Under the pieces are notes generated by a model. That model saw nothing but the letters and a program-made list of their open reading frames with translations. It was not told where the DNA came from and made no database searches. A program made the translations under genes and the position numbers. Positions 23,700 to 33,452 of a stretch of DNA of 64,000 nucleotides are shown here, piece after piece; position 1 is the first letter of the stretch, and each line of letters starts with the position of its first letter. Location of the stretch: positions 124,001 to 188,000 of the forward strand of contig NZ_FMXK01000008.1 of NCBI RefSeq assembly GCF_900103635.1, read 5' to 3'. The stretch comes from Butyrivibrio sp. INlla18. GTDB lineage: Bacteria > Bacillota > Clostridia > Lachnospirales > Lachnospiraceae.

Positions 23700-25427
23700 A
23701 TGAATACTTTATTACGTGAGGGGCCAAAAGCACCAAAGGATCCTGTAAAGAAAAGACCATTTTTCTTTATCATGCAGGAAAAAGAAATATTTGCTGCGCC
23801 ACAACCTGACGGCAAGGGAATCCAGTTCCTTTTTATGGACATGGGTAGACTTGTGGATGCTGCTAAACTATCTGGAAATATCGGCGATGATTATATGCTT
23901 GAGCTCTTAAGATCAACAGAGGGCTTTAAGACCATGGTACATTCTATCGGGGTAAGTGTATCAGGAAGAAATACTTCTGAAACTGTTAAGTTTGTAATGG
24001 AGATGTATCCAGTTAAGGCAGGTCAGAAGGCAACTAAGATTGAAAAAGATGTTCTGATGAACGGAATGGAAGAAGTCATCAGACTTGATGAAATAAATTG
24101 GGAAACTACTGATAAGGAAGTAGGGCAGATCAGATTTGAATTTGCTCAGCCTGGAGTTCAGGCTACTACTGACATCAGATTATATTTAAATAAAGGCTTT
24201 ATAGCACCCGTTCAGCCAATTGAACGAACTGTAGATTTTCATTCGGCAGGATATCGTCAGATGATATCAAAAAGCCTTTTTGATATGGGAAATACAAGCC
24301 GTCTTGAAAAAGTCCTTGGTAAAGCTGGTAGTGGCGAAGATGTGACACTTGCCTTTATCGGAGGCTCCATAACCCAGGGAGCTGGTGCTATTCCTATCAA
24401 TACAAAGTGCTATGCAAGAGTGTTTGCAGACAGCTTTCAGGAAAAATACGCTAAGGGCGGAAAAGTAAATCTCCTAAAAGCTGGAGTTGGCGGAACCCCA
24501 TCAGAGCTTGGTATGCTTAGATTTGAAAGAGATATCTTGAGAAATGGCTCTCAAAAACCAGATCTTATTGTGATAGAGTTTGCGGTTAATGACGGAGATG
24601 ATGAGACGCAAGGAGTGTGCTATGAGAGTCTTGTAAGGAAAGCTCTTGCTCTTCCATGGAAGCCTGCAGTAGTACTTCTTTTTGCAGTGTTCTCCTTTGA
24701 CTGGAATCTTCAGGATAGGCTGTCGCCTGTGGGCTACAAGTATTCTGTACCTATGGTGAGCATCATGGATGCGGTGACGCCGCAGTTTCCACTCCTTCCG
24801 GAGGATGGAAGAGTGATCTCCAAGAACCAGTTCTTTTATGATGTGTATCATCCAAGTAACCTTGGACATCAGATCATGGCTGACTGCCTCATAGAGCTTA
24901 TTGATAAGGTAAATGAGACCCATCGTGACAACGAGCCGGAACCAGCAGAATTCCCAGAACCAGCTATCGGAGCTGATTTTGAAAAGGTGGAGCTTCTTGA
25001 TAAAGCTGAGTTTGATAAGCTCAAGGATAAGTACAAGATCACAAGCTTTTGCTGCGGCTCTTTTAACGACACAGACAAGGACCTTCAGTTTGTGGAGATG
25101 GACAGCGAGATAGAACAGACTCCTGAGTTTCAGTATAACTGGCATCATTCTGGTAAAGATGGTGCAGAAAAAACATTTACAATTACCTTAAGTTGTAGCA
25201 AACTAGTGATAATATTTAAGGATTCCGGCAATTCATCCTATGGCAAGGCAGATGTCTATGTGGACGGCAATCTGGTCAAGACTCTTGACCCCCTTGTAGT
25301 AGGTTGGACGCACTGTAATCCAGTGATACTGTTCAATGATAAGCGCACCAAAAGGCACAAAGTGGAAGTTAAGATGCAGGATGCTTCCAAGAAGTTTACG
25401 ATACTTGGCTTTGGTGTCGTTGGGTAA
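23700..25427 (+). CDS. SGNH/GDSL-family esterase, probable acetylxylan esterase
   Basis: The 575-residue cytoplasmic protein has an N-terminal sandwich-like region (about 1-190). An SGNH hydrolase core follows (about 210-410): Ser223 in FIGGSITQG as the nucleophile, block V as Asp381/His384 in DVYHPSNLGH, and IEFAVND as the middle block. A C-terminal beta-sandwich (about 430-575) is of a kind that often binds sugars (ADVYVDGNLVKTLDP). Related SGNH enzymes (CE2/CE3/CE17-like) remove acetyl groups from xylan or mannan. There is no signal peptide, so it should act on imported acetylated xylo-oligosaccharides. ATG 23700 is used, behind AGGGGTG. It forms a unit with GH3 (19 bp apart). Confidence 0.8.
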   Translation: MNTLLREGPKAPKDPVKKRPFFFIMQEKEIFAAPQPDGKGIQFLFMDMGRLVDAAKLSGNIGDDYMLELLRSTEGFKTMVHSIGVSVSGRNTSETVKFVMEMYPVKAGQKATKIEKDVLMNGMEEVIRLDEINWETTDKEVGQIRFEFAQPGVQATTDIRLYLNKGFIAPVQPIERTVDFHSAGYRQMISKSLFDMGNTSRLEKVLGKAGSGEDVTLAFIGGSITQGAGAIPINTKCYARVFADSFQEKYAKGGKVNLLKAGVGGTPSELGMLRFERDILRNGSQKPDLIVIEFAVNDGDDETQGVCYESLVRKALALPWKPAVVLLFAVFSFDWNLQDRLSPVGYKYSVPMVSIMDAVTPQFPLLPEDGRVISKNQFFYDVYHPSNLGHQIMADCLIELIDKVNETHRDNEPEPAEFPEPAIGADFEKVELLDKAEFDKLKDKYKITSFCCGSFNDTDKDLQFVEMDSEIEQTPEFQYNWHHSGKDGAEKTFTITLSCSKLVIIFKDSGNSSYGKADVYVDGNLVKTLDPLVVGWTHCNPVILFNDKRTKRHKVEVKMQDASKKFTILGFGVVG

Positions 25428-25446
25428 TGTTTATTAGGAGTTATTT

Positions 25447-27462
25447 ATGAGAGAAGCAAAATTAAAAGAAATGCTTGGAAAGCTCACTCTTGATGAGAAG
25501 CTTTCTATGATCCACGGAGCTGGATTCTTCCGTACTGCTGGAGTTGAGAGACTTGGTATTCCTGAGCTCATCTCATCTGATGGACCTATGGGTGTCAGAG
25601 GAGAATTTGCCAATGACAAGTGGATATCTGTTGGACACGGCGAAGATAATGTTACTTATTTTCCATGTAACAGCGCCCTTGCCAGCACATTTAACAGAGC
25701 TCTTGCTACTGATGAAGGTAGTGCACTTGGCGAAGAGGCAAGAGGCAGAGGCAAGGATGTAATCCTTGCACCGGGTATCAATTTAAAGAGAAGTCCTCTC
25801 TGCGGTAGAAACTTTGAGTATTTCAGTGAAGATGGATTCCTTACAGCGGAGCTTGCAATTCCTTTCGTAAAGGGTGTTCAGAGGCATGACGTTGCAGCCT
25901 GCGTCAAGCACTTTGCCATCAACCATCAGGAAACATCAAGACTTTCAGTTGATGCTGATATTGATGAAGACGTACTTAGAGAGAATTATCTCAAGGTGTT
26001 TGAGAGAGTCTTATTAGAGTCAGGCGCTCATTCTGTAATGGGTGCTTACAACAAGCTCTACGGTGATTTCTGCTGTGAGAGTGAGTTCCTCTTAAAGAAG
26101 GTATTAAGAGATGAATGGAAGTATGACGGTTTAGTAATATCCGATTGGGGCGGAGTTCATAATTCCAAGGAAGCAGCACTTGGCGGCTGCGATATCGAAA
26201 TGTCCGTGACGGATGACTTTGACGAGTACTGCTTTGCAAATCCTTTGAAAAAACTTATCAAAGCCGGAGAAGTAGATGAGAAGGTAATTGATGAGAAGGT
26301 ACTTAGAATCCTCAAAGTCATGAACAAACTTCATATGCTTGATGGAAAGAGAAAACAGGGCGCATACAACACAGCTGCTCATCAGAGAACTGCTTATAGA
26401 GTAGCTGCGGAGTCAATAGTTCTTTTGAAAAATGAAAAAGACGTACTTCCTCTTGATCCTGCAAAGCAAAAGAGAGTATTGGTTGTTGGTGATAACGCTA
26501 TCAGACAGCACTCACTTGGCGGCGGAAGTGCAGAGATCAAGGCCTTCTACGAGGTTGCTCCACTTCTTGGACTCAAGGAGAGACTTGGGGGTAACACTAA
26601 GGTTGACTTCCTTATGGGATACGACGCAGAGATCGCACCAGAGAGTCAGGAGATCAACTGGCAGCAGGCAAGCCTTGAGGAGAGACAAAAAGAGGCTAAG
26701 GTCAAGAATAAGTTAAACAAAGAAATGAGCAAGGAAGTTATGGATGCTCTTAAGAATAACAAGTATGACAGTGTTATCTTTGTGGGCGGTCTCAACCATA
26801 ACTATGATTCAGAAGGCAAAGACAGAATAGATATGGAGCTTCCTTATGGACAGGATGAGCTCATTGAGAAGATCCTGAAAGTTAGAAACGATGCGGTGAT
26901 CGTCCTCATTGGCGGAAGCTCAGTACAGATGAACAAATGGATCGATAAAGCTTCTTCTGTTATCTGGAGCTATTACAATGGCTGCGAGGGTGGAAGAGCA
27001 ATTGCCGATGTTATCTTTGGCAAGATCAATCCTTCAGGTAAGCTTCCTGAGACCTTCTATATGAAGCCTGAGGATTCATCAGCTATTTCTGTTGGAGATT
27101 TCGGAAATACTGATATGGTTCATTACAAAGAGGGATATAGGATTGGTTACAAGTACACAGATCATGCAGGTATTCCGGTTCAGTTCCCATTTGGCTATGG
27201 ATTATCATATAGCAAATTCTCTTTTACCAAGGAAAAGTTCATGAAGGGCGAAAGAGAACTTAGACTTACAGTTAAGAATGAAGGTAAGAGAACCGGCCTT
27301 GAAGTTGTCATGGTATATGGTACCAACGACAGGACAGGCGTAAGAGAGCTTATCGGATTTGAAAAGGTTAACGTTGTCAGCGGTAGAAAAGTTGATGTGG
27401 CTATAAAGGTTCCAAAGGGATACAGCGACGTCAGTACTTCAAGAACTGCTAGCAAAAAATGA
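25447..27462 (+). CDS. GH3 glycoside hydrolase (beta-glucosidase/beta-xylosidase type)
   Basis: The 671-residue protein, without signal peptide, has the GH3 barrel (ISSDGPMGVRGEF, KHFAINHQETSR, then the nucleophile Asp233 in VISDWGGVHN). A second alpha/beta domain follows (SIVLLKNEKDVLPLD, VGGLNHNYDSEGKDR). The C-terminal Fn3-like domain (ELRLTVKNEGKRTGLEVVMV) is short and ends in an unusual Ser/Lys tail. It releases terminal beta-linked sugars inside the cell. The subtype looks closer to beta-glucosidases than the GH3 at 40180; context favours xylo-oligosaccharides, but specificity is open. Confidence 0.92.
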   Translation: MREAKLKEMLGKLTLDEKLSMIHGAGFFRTAGVERLGIPELISSDGPMGVRGEFANDKWISVGHGEDNVTYFPCNSALASTFNRALATDEGSALGEEARGRGKDVILAPGINLKRSPLCGRNFEYFSEDGFLTAELAIPFVKGVQRHDVAACVKHFAINHQETSRLSVDADIDEDVLRENYLKVFERVLLESGAHSVMGAYNKLYGDFCCESEFLLKKVLRDEWKYDGLVISDWGGVHNSKEAALGGCDIEMSVTDDFDEYCFANPLKKLIKAGEVDEKVIDEKVLRILKVMNKLHMLDGKRKQGAYNTAAHQRTAYRVAAESIVLLKNEKDVLPLDPAKQKRVLVVGDNAIRQHSLGGGSAEIKAFYEVAPLLGLKERLGGNTKVDFLMGYDAEIAPESQEINWQQASLEERQKEAKVKNKLNKEMSKEVMDALKNNKYDSVIFVGGLNHNYDSEGKDRIDMELPYGQDELIEKILKVRNDAVIVLIGGSSVQMNKWIDKASSVIWSYYNGCEGGRAIADVIFGKINPSGKLPETFYMKPEDSSAISVGDFGNTDMVHYKEGYRIGYKYTDHAGIPVQFPFGYGLSYSKFSFTKEKFMKGERELRLTVKNEGKRTGLEVVMVYGTNDRTGVRELIGFEKVNVVSGRKVDVAIKVPKGYSDVSTSRTASKK

Positions 27463-27541
27463 TTAGTTCTTAGCAATTACATGCGTGAAAAGAAATTAAG
27501 CGATGGTTATAATCTTACCTATAGAAAGGAATGGTAGGATT

Positions 27542-29422
27542 ATGTCATCGCTTAAATTATGTCGATTGATCTCTGATGGCGCAGTTCTTCAGCGCAGGAA
27601 AAGTATACACATATGGGGATGGGACGATGCAGGAATGCAGGTTACCATCAAACTTGAAAACGATATTACTACAGCAAAGTGTGACGCAAAGGGAAGATTT
27701 GACGCTTATCTTCCAGCAAGGGAAAGTGGTGGACCTTACAAACTCGTAGTGTCTGATGACAAGGGTGAAAAAGTCATCGTTGAGAATATCCTGGTGGGCC
27801 TTGTATGGCTCTGTACAGGTCAGTCCAACATGGAGCTTCCTCTTGCCAGGACCAAGGATCAGTATCCTGAGGTTGTGGCAAGTGATGAAAATGACAGGAT
27901 CAGAACCTTTAAGATCGTAGAGGAGACCTGCTATACAGGCCCTTATGAAGAGCACAATACCGGTAGCTGGGTTTCAGTAGGCAGAGACACTATCATGAAC
28001 CTTTCTGCTACAGGTTACTTTTTTGGTAAACACCTTCAGAAGCTCACAGGTCAGCCAATAGGCCTCATCAATGCAAGCCTTGGCGGATCAAGGATCTATT
28101 CCTGGATGGGCAAAGAGATGCTTGAGGGCTATGATGATCTTCTTGAGATAGCTGGTCACTATGCCGACAGCTCTTTTGTTGAAGGACAGATCAAAAAGAA
28201 CATTGAAAATGGCGATAAGTGGAGAGGTGATATCTACAAGGCAGATAAAGGAATCTCAGAAAAGTGGCATGAGGATAAGCTTGATATTTCTGGCTGGACA
28301 GACCACAAGGTTCCAGGATTTTTCAAGGGAACAGAGCTTGACGGATTTATTGGCGCAGTTTGGTTTAGAAGAGAATTTGATCTTCCTAAGGAACTTGCGG
28401 GCAAAGAGGCTCGTCTTTTCATGGGAACCATGGTTGATAGCGATATCATCTATGTGAATGGACAGAAGGTCGGAGAGACTGGCTATCAGTATCCACCACG
28501 TAAATATGACATTCCAAAGGGACTTACAAGAGAAAAGAAAAACACCATTGCCATCAGACTTACAGTTGAGACTGGCATGGGAAGATTTACAGAAAATAAG
28601 GAACTTAAGATATTTAATAAAGATGCTGCAGTATATCTTGATGGAATCTGGAAGTGCAAGATTGGTGCTACCGCTGAGGAGATTCCTGCAACAGACTTTA
28701 TCAACTGGAAGCCAACAGGCCTTTATAACGCTATGACAGCACCTTGCACAAACTACCCAATTGACGGAGTTATCTGGTATCAGGGCGAGAGCAATGTTGG
28801 GGATGGCTATGATTATGCAGATCTTACAGAGCGCATGGTTAAGGGCTATAGAAAGGCATGGAAGGAAGAAAATCTCCCATTCATTGCAGTTCAGCTTCCA
28901 AACTTTGTAATAGATCAGCTTCCAAGAACTGATGACTGGGGGCAGTTTAGACTTGTTCAGAACAAGATCCTTGATATGCCAATGACTGGTCTTGTGGTTA
29001 CCATGGGACTTGGCGAAGACAATGATCTTCATCCGGTTGTCAAAGAGCCAGTAGGAGAGAGGTTAGCTCTATGTGCTGCTCATCTGAAATATGGCTATAA
29101 TGGAGAGTACACTGGTCCTGTAGCCACAAGTGTCCTCATGGATAATGGGGAGATCACAGTTAACTTGACCCATGGGGGCGGACTTACAGTTAAGGATGCC
29201 GGCAAGGGACTTGAGTTACAGGATTTTTATGTAATTGATATAAATGGAAAAAGACAAAAAGCTAAGGCAAGACTTCAGGATGGTACTGTAGTTGTAGATA
29301 GTCCATTTGATGAGGGCAAGGCAAAGAGACTATGCTGGCTTTCAGAGAATACCTATCACGGCGGACTTATCACTAACAGCACAGGAATACCGATGTCTCC
29401 TTTTGACCTTGCGATCGAATGA
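27542..29422 (+). CDS. SASA-family (sialate O-acetylesterase-like) carbohydrate acetylesterase
   Basis: The 626-residue cytoplasmic protein opens with a beta region, then the SASA hydrolase motif WLCTGQSNMELPL with catalytic Ser95. An inserted GH2-like sandwich runs about 240-370 (VWFRREFDLPKELAGKEARL, DSDIIYVNGQKVG). The second half of the catalytic domain has GVIWYQGESNV and the Asp-x-x-His pair in EDNDLHPVVKEP. Such proteins carry the sialate O-acetylesterase name, but in xylan loci they are thought to remove acetyl groups from xylo-oligosaccharides. The ATG at 27542 (SSLKLCRL) is preferred; a longer upstream frame has no conserved start. It is the second intracellular esterase here. Confidence 0.85.
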   Translation: MSSLKLCRLISDGAVLQRRKSIHIWGWDDAGMQVTIKLENDITTAKCDAKGRFDAYLPARESGGPYKLVVSDDKGEKVIVENILVGLVWLCTGQSNMELPLARTKDQYPEVVASDENDRIRTFKIVEETCYTGPYEEHNTGSWVSVGRDTIMNLSATGYFFGKHLQKLTGQPIGLINASLGGSRIYSWMGKEMLEGYDDLLEIAGHYADSSFVEGQIKKNIENGDKWRGDIYKADKGISEKWHEDKLDISGWTDHKVPGFFKGTELDGFIGAVWFRREFDLPKELAGKEARLFMGTMVDSDIIYVNGQKVGETGYQYPPRKYDIPKGLTREKKNTIAIRLTVETGMGRFTENKELKIFNKDAAVYLDGIWKCKIGATAEEIPATDFINWKPTGLYNAMTAPCTNYPIDGVIWYQGESNVGDGYDYADLTERMVKGYRKAWKEENLPFIAVQLPNFVIDQLPRTDDWGQFRLVQNKILDMPMTGLVVTMGLGEDNDLHPVVKEPVGERLALCAAHLKYGYNGEYTGPVATSVLMDNGEITVNLTHGGGLTVKDAGKGLELQDFYVIDINGKRQKAKARLQDGTVVVDSPFDEGKAKRLCWLSENTYHGGLITNSTGIPMSPFDLAIE

Positions 29423-29431
29423 TAGGGGATA

Positions 29432-30316
29432 TTATTTGTTATCAGCGCCAGTGCGATACAGCTTTCTAAACTCTGTTGGAGAGCAGCCGTTTACATCCTT
29501 GAATACTCTGTTGAATGTAGACAGGCTAAAGAAACCAGACCTAAGAGCAATATCCATTACAGAAAGGTCTGTGTCGCCAAGGAGCTCTTTGGCCATAAGG
29601 ATCCTGCGCTTAGTGATATACTGATAGCATGATATTCCCATGTAGGACTTGAAAAGACGCTCAAAGTGGAACTTCGAAAAACCTGCTAGGTCAGCAAGCT
29701 TTTCAACAGTAAGTTCATCTGAGCGATGAGAATCAATATAGTTAGTAACAAGCACCAGCTTGTCGATGTTCTTGTGCTGGTAATCCTGAGCTTCAATAGG
29801 AGCAGGCGCATCGCTAAGGTGCATGCTACCGATCTGAGCCAAGATAAGTGTTACAAGAGAATAAACGGAGATCTGCAGAAACTCGTCGCTTGCGCCGTAG
29901 AGTCTGTCGATTTCCCAGAAATAGTTGTGTAATCTAGCTGATTCAAGAGGAAAATCCTTCTGTTTGATATGAGTATAAGAAGGAAGAGTCTTGAGAAGCG
30001 GAACAAGGGATGAAACCTGAGAGTAGCCGCCAATATCAAATAGGAGGATGAGCTTCTCACCGCCAGGTGCATCAGAAAGATACTCGTGAAGAGTTCCAGG
30101 AGCGATCATTACGATATCTCCAGGGGCAACGTTTATCATAGATTTGGTATCGTTGTGGAATTTCACTTTAAGAGAACCTGACACACAGAGAATGAGCTCT
30201 ACCTCATTGTGCCAGTGCAGTGGATATTCTGAAAGGGTGTTGTGATATAGCAGAACTCCCTTTAAGGTATCATAGAAAATATCTTCCCGGGCCTGTTCGT
30301 TAATGTTATGTATCAT
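29432..30316 (-). CDS. AraC-family transcriptional regulator (second copy)
   Basis: The 294-residue protein has a cupin-like sensor (LHWHNEVELILCVSG, then VAPGDIVMIAPGTLHEYLSD) and a C-terminal double HTH (LTVEKLADLAGFSKFHFERL, then SVMDIALRSGFFSLSTFNRV and NGCSPTEFRKLY). It closely parallels the first AraC protein in layout. It is convergent with the SASA esterase gene (9 bp apart) and divergent from GH67 across only 80 bp, so GH67 is its likely target. Confidence 0.93.
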   Translation of the reverse strand: MIHNINEQAREDIFYDTLKGVLLYHNTLSEYPLHWHNEVELILCVSGSLKVKFHNDTKSMINVAPGDIVMIAPGTLHEYLSDAPGGEKLILLFDIGGYSQVSSLVPLLKTLPSYTHIKQKDFPLESARLHNYFWEIDRLYGASDEFLQISVYSLVTLILAQIGSMHLSDAPAPIEAQDYQHKNIDKLVLVTNYIDSHRSDELTVEKLADLAGFSKFHFERLFKSYMGISCYQYITKRRILMAKELLGDTDLSVMDIALRSGFFSLSTFNRVFKDVNGCSPTEFRKLYRTGADNK

Positions 30317-30396
30317 ACAGATTACACTCCTAATAGGATACTGCGTTTAATATGTGCATTATTTTAACATAAATTTACTAAAGAGAGGTATTAAAA

Positions 30397-32385
30397 ATGG
30401 AATCAGCAAAATGGAGTCAGCTCTGGCTTGATTACAAAAAACGCAAAGACTCAGTAGAGAATATTGCTATTGAAGTTCTTGGTTTTGACAGAGCTCACAG
30501 GGTTATAGATAGCGGGGTAAAAGAACTTAAGACAGCACTTAGCAGATTATTTGGAGCAGAAGTTTCAGAAGGAAATGGGGCCGATGATTCTTTTGCTATT
30601 AAGATCGTAAAAGATAGCGCTGTGGCAAAAGAAGGCTACGAAGTGTCTTCATCAGCTTCTGAGATAAGGGTTACAGCTAGCGATGAAAACGGCGCTCTCT
30701 ACGGAATCTTTGCAGCTATCCGCAAGCTTTCATGCGGCGCACGCAAGGAAGAAGTTTCAGAAAAGGCAGCACCATCTAACCCTCTTAGAATGATGAATCA
30801 CTGGGACAACATGGATGGTAGCATCGAGCGAGGCTATTCAGGCAATTCATTTTTCTTTGTAAATAACGAGATCGTAGTTGATGAGAGGACTGTTGACTAC
30901 GCTAGATTCATGGCCAGCATCGGTATCAACGGCATCGTCATCAACAACGTTAACGTCAAGGATGCTGCAAGCTATCTTATTACCGACAGATATTTTGCCA
31001 AGGTAAAAGAGCTTTCAGAGGTATTTGCAGATTACGGAATCAGATTATACCTCTCTCTTAACTTTGCTTCACCTATAGAGCTTGGAGGACTAACGCTTTG
31101 CGATCCTCTTGATGAGTCAGTAATAGGCTGGTGGAAGGATAAGATAAAAGAGGTATATGATAAGCTCCCTCTTCTTGGAGGATTCCTTGTAAAAGCTGAT
31201 TCTGAGGGAAGACCAGGACCATTTACCTACGGCAGAACTCAGGCTGACGGCGCAAATATGCTGGGTGATGTAATAAAGCCATACGGCGGAATCATCATTT
31301 GGAGATGCTTTGTATATAACTGCACTCAGGATTGGAGAGATTACAAGACTGACAGAGCAAGAGCAGGCTATGACTACTTCAAGAATCTTGATGGAGAGTA
31401 TCACGACAATGTAATTTTGCAGATCAAGAACGGTCCTATGGATTTCCAGATCAGAGAGCCTATTTCTCCACTTCTTGGCGGACTTACCAAGACTAATCAG
31501 ATGCTGGAGGTTCAGATCGCTCAGGAATACACTGGTCACCAGATCGATTTGTGCTATCTCATTCCTATGTTCAAAGAGGTACTTGATTTCAAGACATATT
31601 GCCAGAAGGACAAAGATACTATCGCAGATGTTGTAAGCGGAAGAGCCTTTGGTAACAGCCTTGCTGGTATGGCAGCAGTTATCAACACAGGTAATGACTT
31701 CAACTGGACAGGTAACTATCTGGCAGCAGCTAATCTCTACGGCTTTGGAAGACTTAGCTATAACACAGAGTTATCCTCAGAAGAGATTGCAAGAGAGTGG
31801 ATAAAGATGACATTTGCTCTTGAAATTGTGGATGAAGATATGTTAACTGACATGCTCCTTAGATCAAGAGAGATATACGAGAAGTACACAAGCCCACTTG
31901 GTATCGGCTGGATGGTAACTCCTAACGGCCACTATGGACCAAGTGTTGACGGATATGAATATTCAAGATGGGGAACTTATCACAGAGCAGATCACCTTGG
32001 AATTGGTGTAGACAGAACTGATAAAGGAACTGGCTATGCTCAGCAGTACTACAAGGAAAATGCGGAAGTTTACAATGATCCAAAGAAGTGCCCTGATAAC
32101 CTGGTTCTTTTCTTCCATCATCTTCCATATACATGGAAGCTTCAGTCAGGAAAGACTGTGATCCAGCACATCTACGATACTCACTTTGAGGGATATGCAC
32201 AGGCGCAAGAGCTTGCTGCAAACTGGGAGAAGCTTGAAGGCAAGATTCCTTCAGATATGTACAACAACGTGCATCACAGATTTGAGATGCAGCTAGCAAA
32301 TGCAAGAGAGTGGTGTGATCAGGTGAATTCATACTTCTATAGAAAGAGCGGAATTGAAGACGAGCTTCACAGAGAGATATATTAA
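30397..32385 (+). CDS. aguA: GH67 alpha-glucuronidase
   Basis: The 662-residue protein has the three GH67 parts: an N-terminal alpha/beta domain (about 1-120), a barrel (about 125-450) and a helical C-terminal domain. The general acid is likely Glu270 in KADSEGRPGPFTYGRTQADG. Other family marks are NHWDNMDGSIERGYSG and IIIWRCFVYNC then QDWRDYKTDRA. GH67 removes 4-O-methyl-glucuronic acid only from the non-reducing terminal xylose of short oligosaccharides. The absence of a signal peptide fits an intracellular role. It stands alone behind GAGAGG, divergent from the second AraC gene and convergent with the third. Confidence 0.96.
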   Translation: MESAKWSQLWLDYKKRKDSVENIAIEVLGFDRAHRVIDSGVKELKTALSRLFGAEVSEGNGADDSFAIKIVKDSAVAKEGYEVSSSASEIRVTASDENGALYGIFAAIRKLSCGARKEEVSEKAAPSNPLRMMNHWDNMDGSIERGYSGNSFFFVNNEIVVDERTVDYARFMASIGINGIVINNVNVKDAASYLITDRYFAKVKELSEVFADYGIRLYLSLNFASPIELGGLTLCDPLDESVIGWWKDKIKEVYDKLPLLGGFLVKADSEGRPGPFTYGRTQADGANMLGDVIKPYGGIIIWRCFVYNCTQDWRDYKTDRARAGYDYFKNLDGEYHDNVILQIKNGPMDFQIREPISPLLGGLTKTNQMLEVQIAQEYTGHQIDLCYLIPMFKEVLDFKTYCQKDKDTIADVVSGRAFGNSLAGMAAVINTGNDFNWTGNYLAAANLYGFGRLSYNTELSSEEIAREWIKMTFALEIVDEDMLTDMLLRSREIYEKYTSPLGIGWMVTPNGHYGPSVDGYEYSRWGTYHRADHLGIGVDRTDKGTGYAQQYYKENAEVYNDPKKCPDNLVLFFHHLPYTWKLQSGKTVIQHIYDTHFEGYAQAQELAANWEKLEGKIPSDMYNNVHHRFEMQLANAREWCDQVNSYFYRKSGIEDELHREIY

Positions 32386-32394
32386 GCTGCTAGC

Positions 32395-33264
32395 TTAACT
32401 TTCATCTCTGTGAGATAACTGAAACTGTTTGGGTGCAACACCGATCTGCTTGGAGAATCTTCTTGAAAAGCTTGAGTAGTTGTTGTAACCAACCATAAAA
32501 CAAACATCATATGGAGAATAGTTCTGGAGCAGTAATTTTTGTGCCAGAACTATTTTTTTGGCATTTATGTAGTGCTTTAAAGAATCTCCCATAGCTTCAC
32601 TAAATACGCGGCTTAGATGGTCACTACTGTAGTGAAGGTCAGCAGACATCTTGTTGATGGTGATGTCCTCTTCTATGTGAGAGTCTATGTAATCAAAGAT
32701 CCTTGTTACAACCTGCGGTGTAATGCTACTCTGAGCCTGTGTCGCAGCCTTTGATGAATACTGGCAGGTTAGGAGTAGGAATTCTGCCAAAAGAGATTTG
32801 GACAAAATGGAGTGCCCAAATTCCTGACTTACTAAACTAGCCTCAAGCCTTTCTGCTATTTCAATAAAACGTGGAAGAGCCTCTTCAGGAATGTGAAGGA
32901 TATTCATATTAGGTGAAGCTTCGCTTCTAAATAGAGATGAGAAGTCTGTTTCAGCATCACCAAGATTTTTGAGATATTCATATTGGATGTTGATAACGAT
33001 TCGCTCGTAACCGCTGATATTAACATCTTCCAGGTCAAGGCCGTGGAAAACTAAAGGGCTGATAAAGAACATATCGCCGCGTTTCATCTGTATCAGGTCA
33101 GGCTCGATCATGATGTTAACGTTTCCTCTCAAAAAGAAGACAATCTCGTAACCATCATGGGTGTGAACAGTCTTTACGTCAGAAGGCATAACTCTGGCTG
33201 TTTTGTGCTCACAGATGATCTCCTGGTCTATTATGCTATACGGACAATCCAAACATTTTCTCAT
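32395..33264 (-). CDS. AraC-family transcriptional regulator (third copy)
   Basis: The 289-residue protein has a Cys-bearing N-terminus (RKCLDCPYSIIDQEIICEHK), then a cupin-like domain (VHTHDGYEIVFFLRGNVNIM, then RGDMFFISPLVFHGL). A C-terminal double HTH follows (INKMSADLHYSSDHLSRVFS, then CFMVGYNNYSSFSRRFSKQI and GVAPKQFQ). It differs in sensor type from the other two AraC proteins and may read a different sugar. It is divergent from GH115 (188 bp) and so probably controls GH115 and the importer that follows. Confidence 0.92.
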   Translation of the reverse strand: MRKCLDCPYSIIDQEIICEHKTARVMPSDVKTVHTHDGYEIVFFLRGNVNIMIEPDLIQMKRGDMFFISPLVFHGLDLEDVNISGYERIVINIQYEYLKNLGDAETDFSSLFRSEASPNMNILHIPEEALPRFIEIAERLEASLVSQEFGHSILSKSLLAEFLLLTCQYSSKAATQAQSSITPQVVTRIFDYIDSHIEEDITINKMSADLHYSSDHLSRVFSEAMGDSLKHYINAKKIVLAQKLLLQNYSPYDVCFMVGYNNYSSFSRRFSKQIGVAPKQFQLSHRDES

Positions 33265-33452
33265 TCTAATACCCCATTTTCTTTCTTCTAGACAAAACTC
33301 ACAATGACTTAATGGAATAACTCGAAACCCTTGTGCAATATTATATCGGAAAATGCAAAAAAATTCTATCTTTTTGTGTATTTATATATAAATCCTAGAC
33401 AATACAATTGAATTATAAAAAATGTGCTGACATTTTTTTATAATAAGTAACG

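Noticed and set aside
24501-25148. 215-codon antisense frame inside the SGNH esterase gene
   Set aside because: It lies wholly within a well-supported gene, its product is Leu/Lys/His-rich without domain marks, and no ribosome binding site precedes it.
28256-29032. 258-codon antisense frame inside the SASA esterase gene
   Set aside because: Fully covered by a gene with clear catalytic motifs; the product is Cys/Ser/Ile-rich and looks like a codon-bias shadow.
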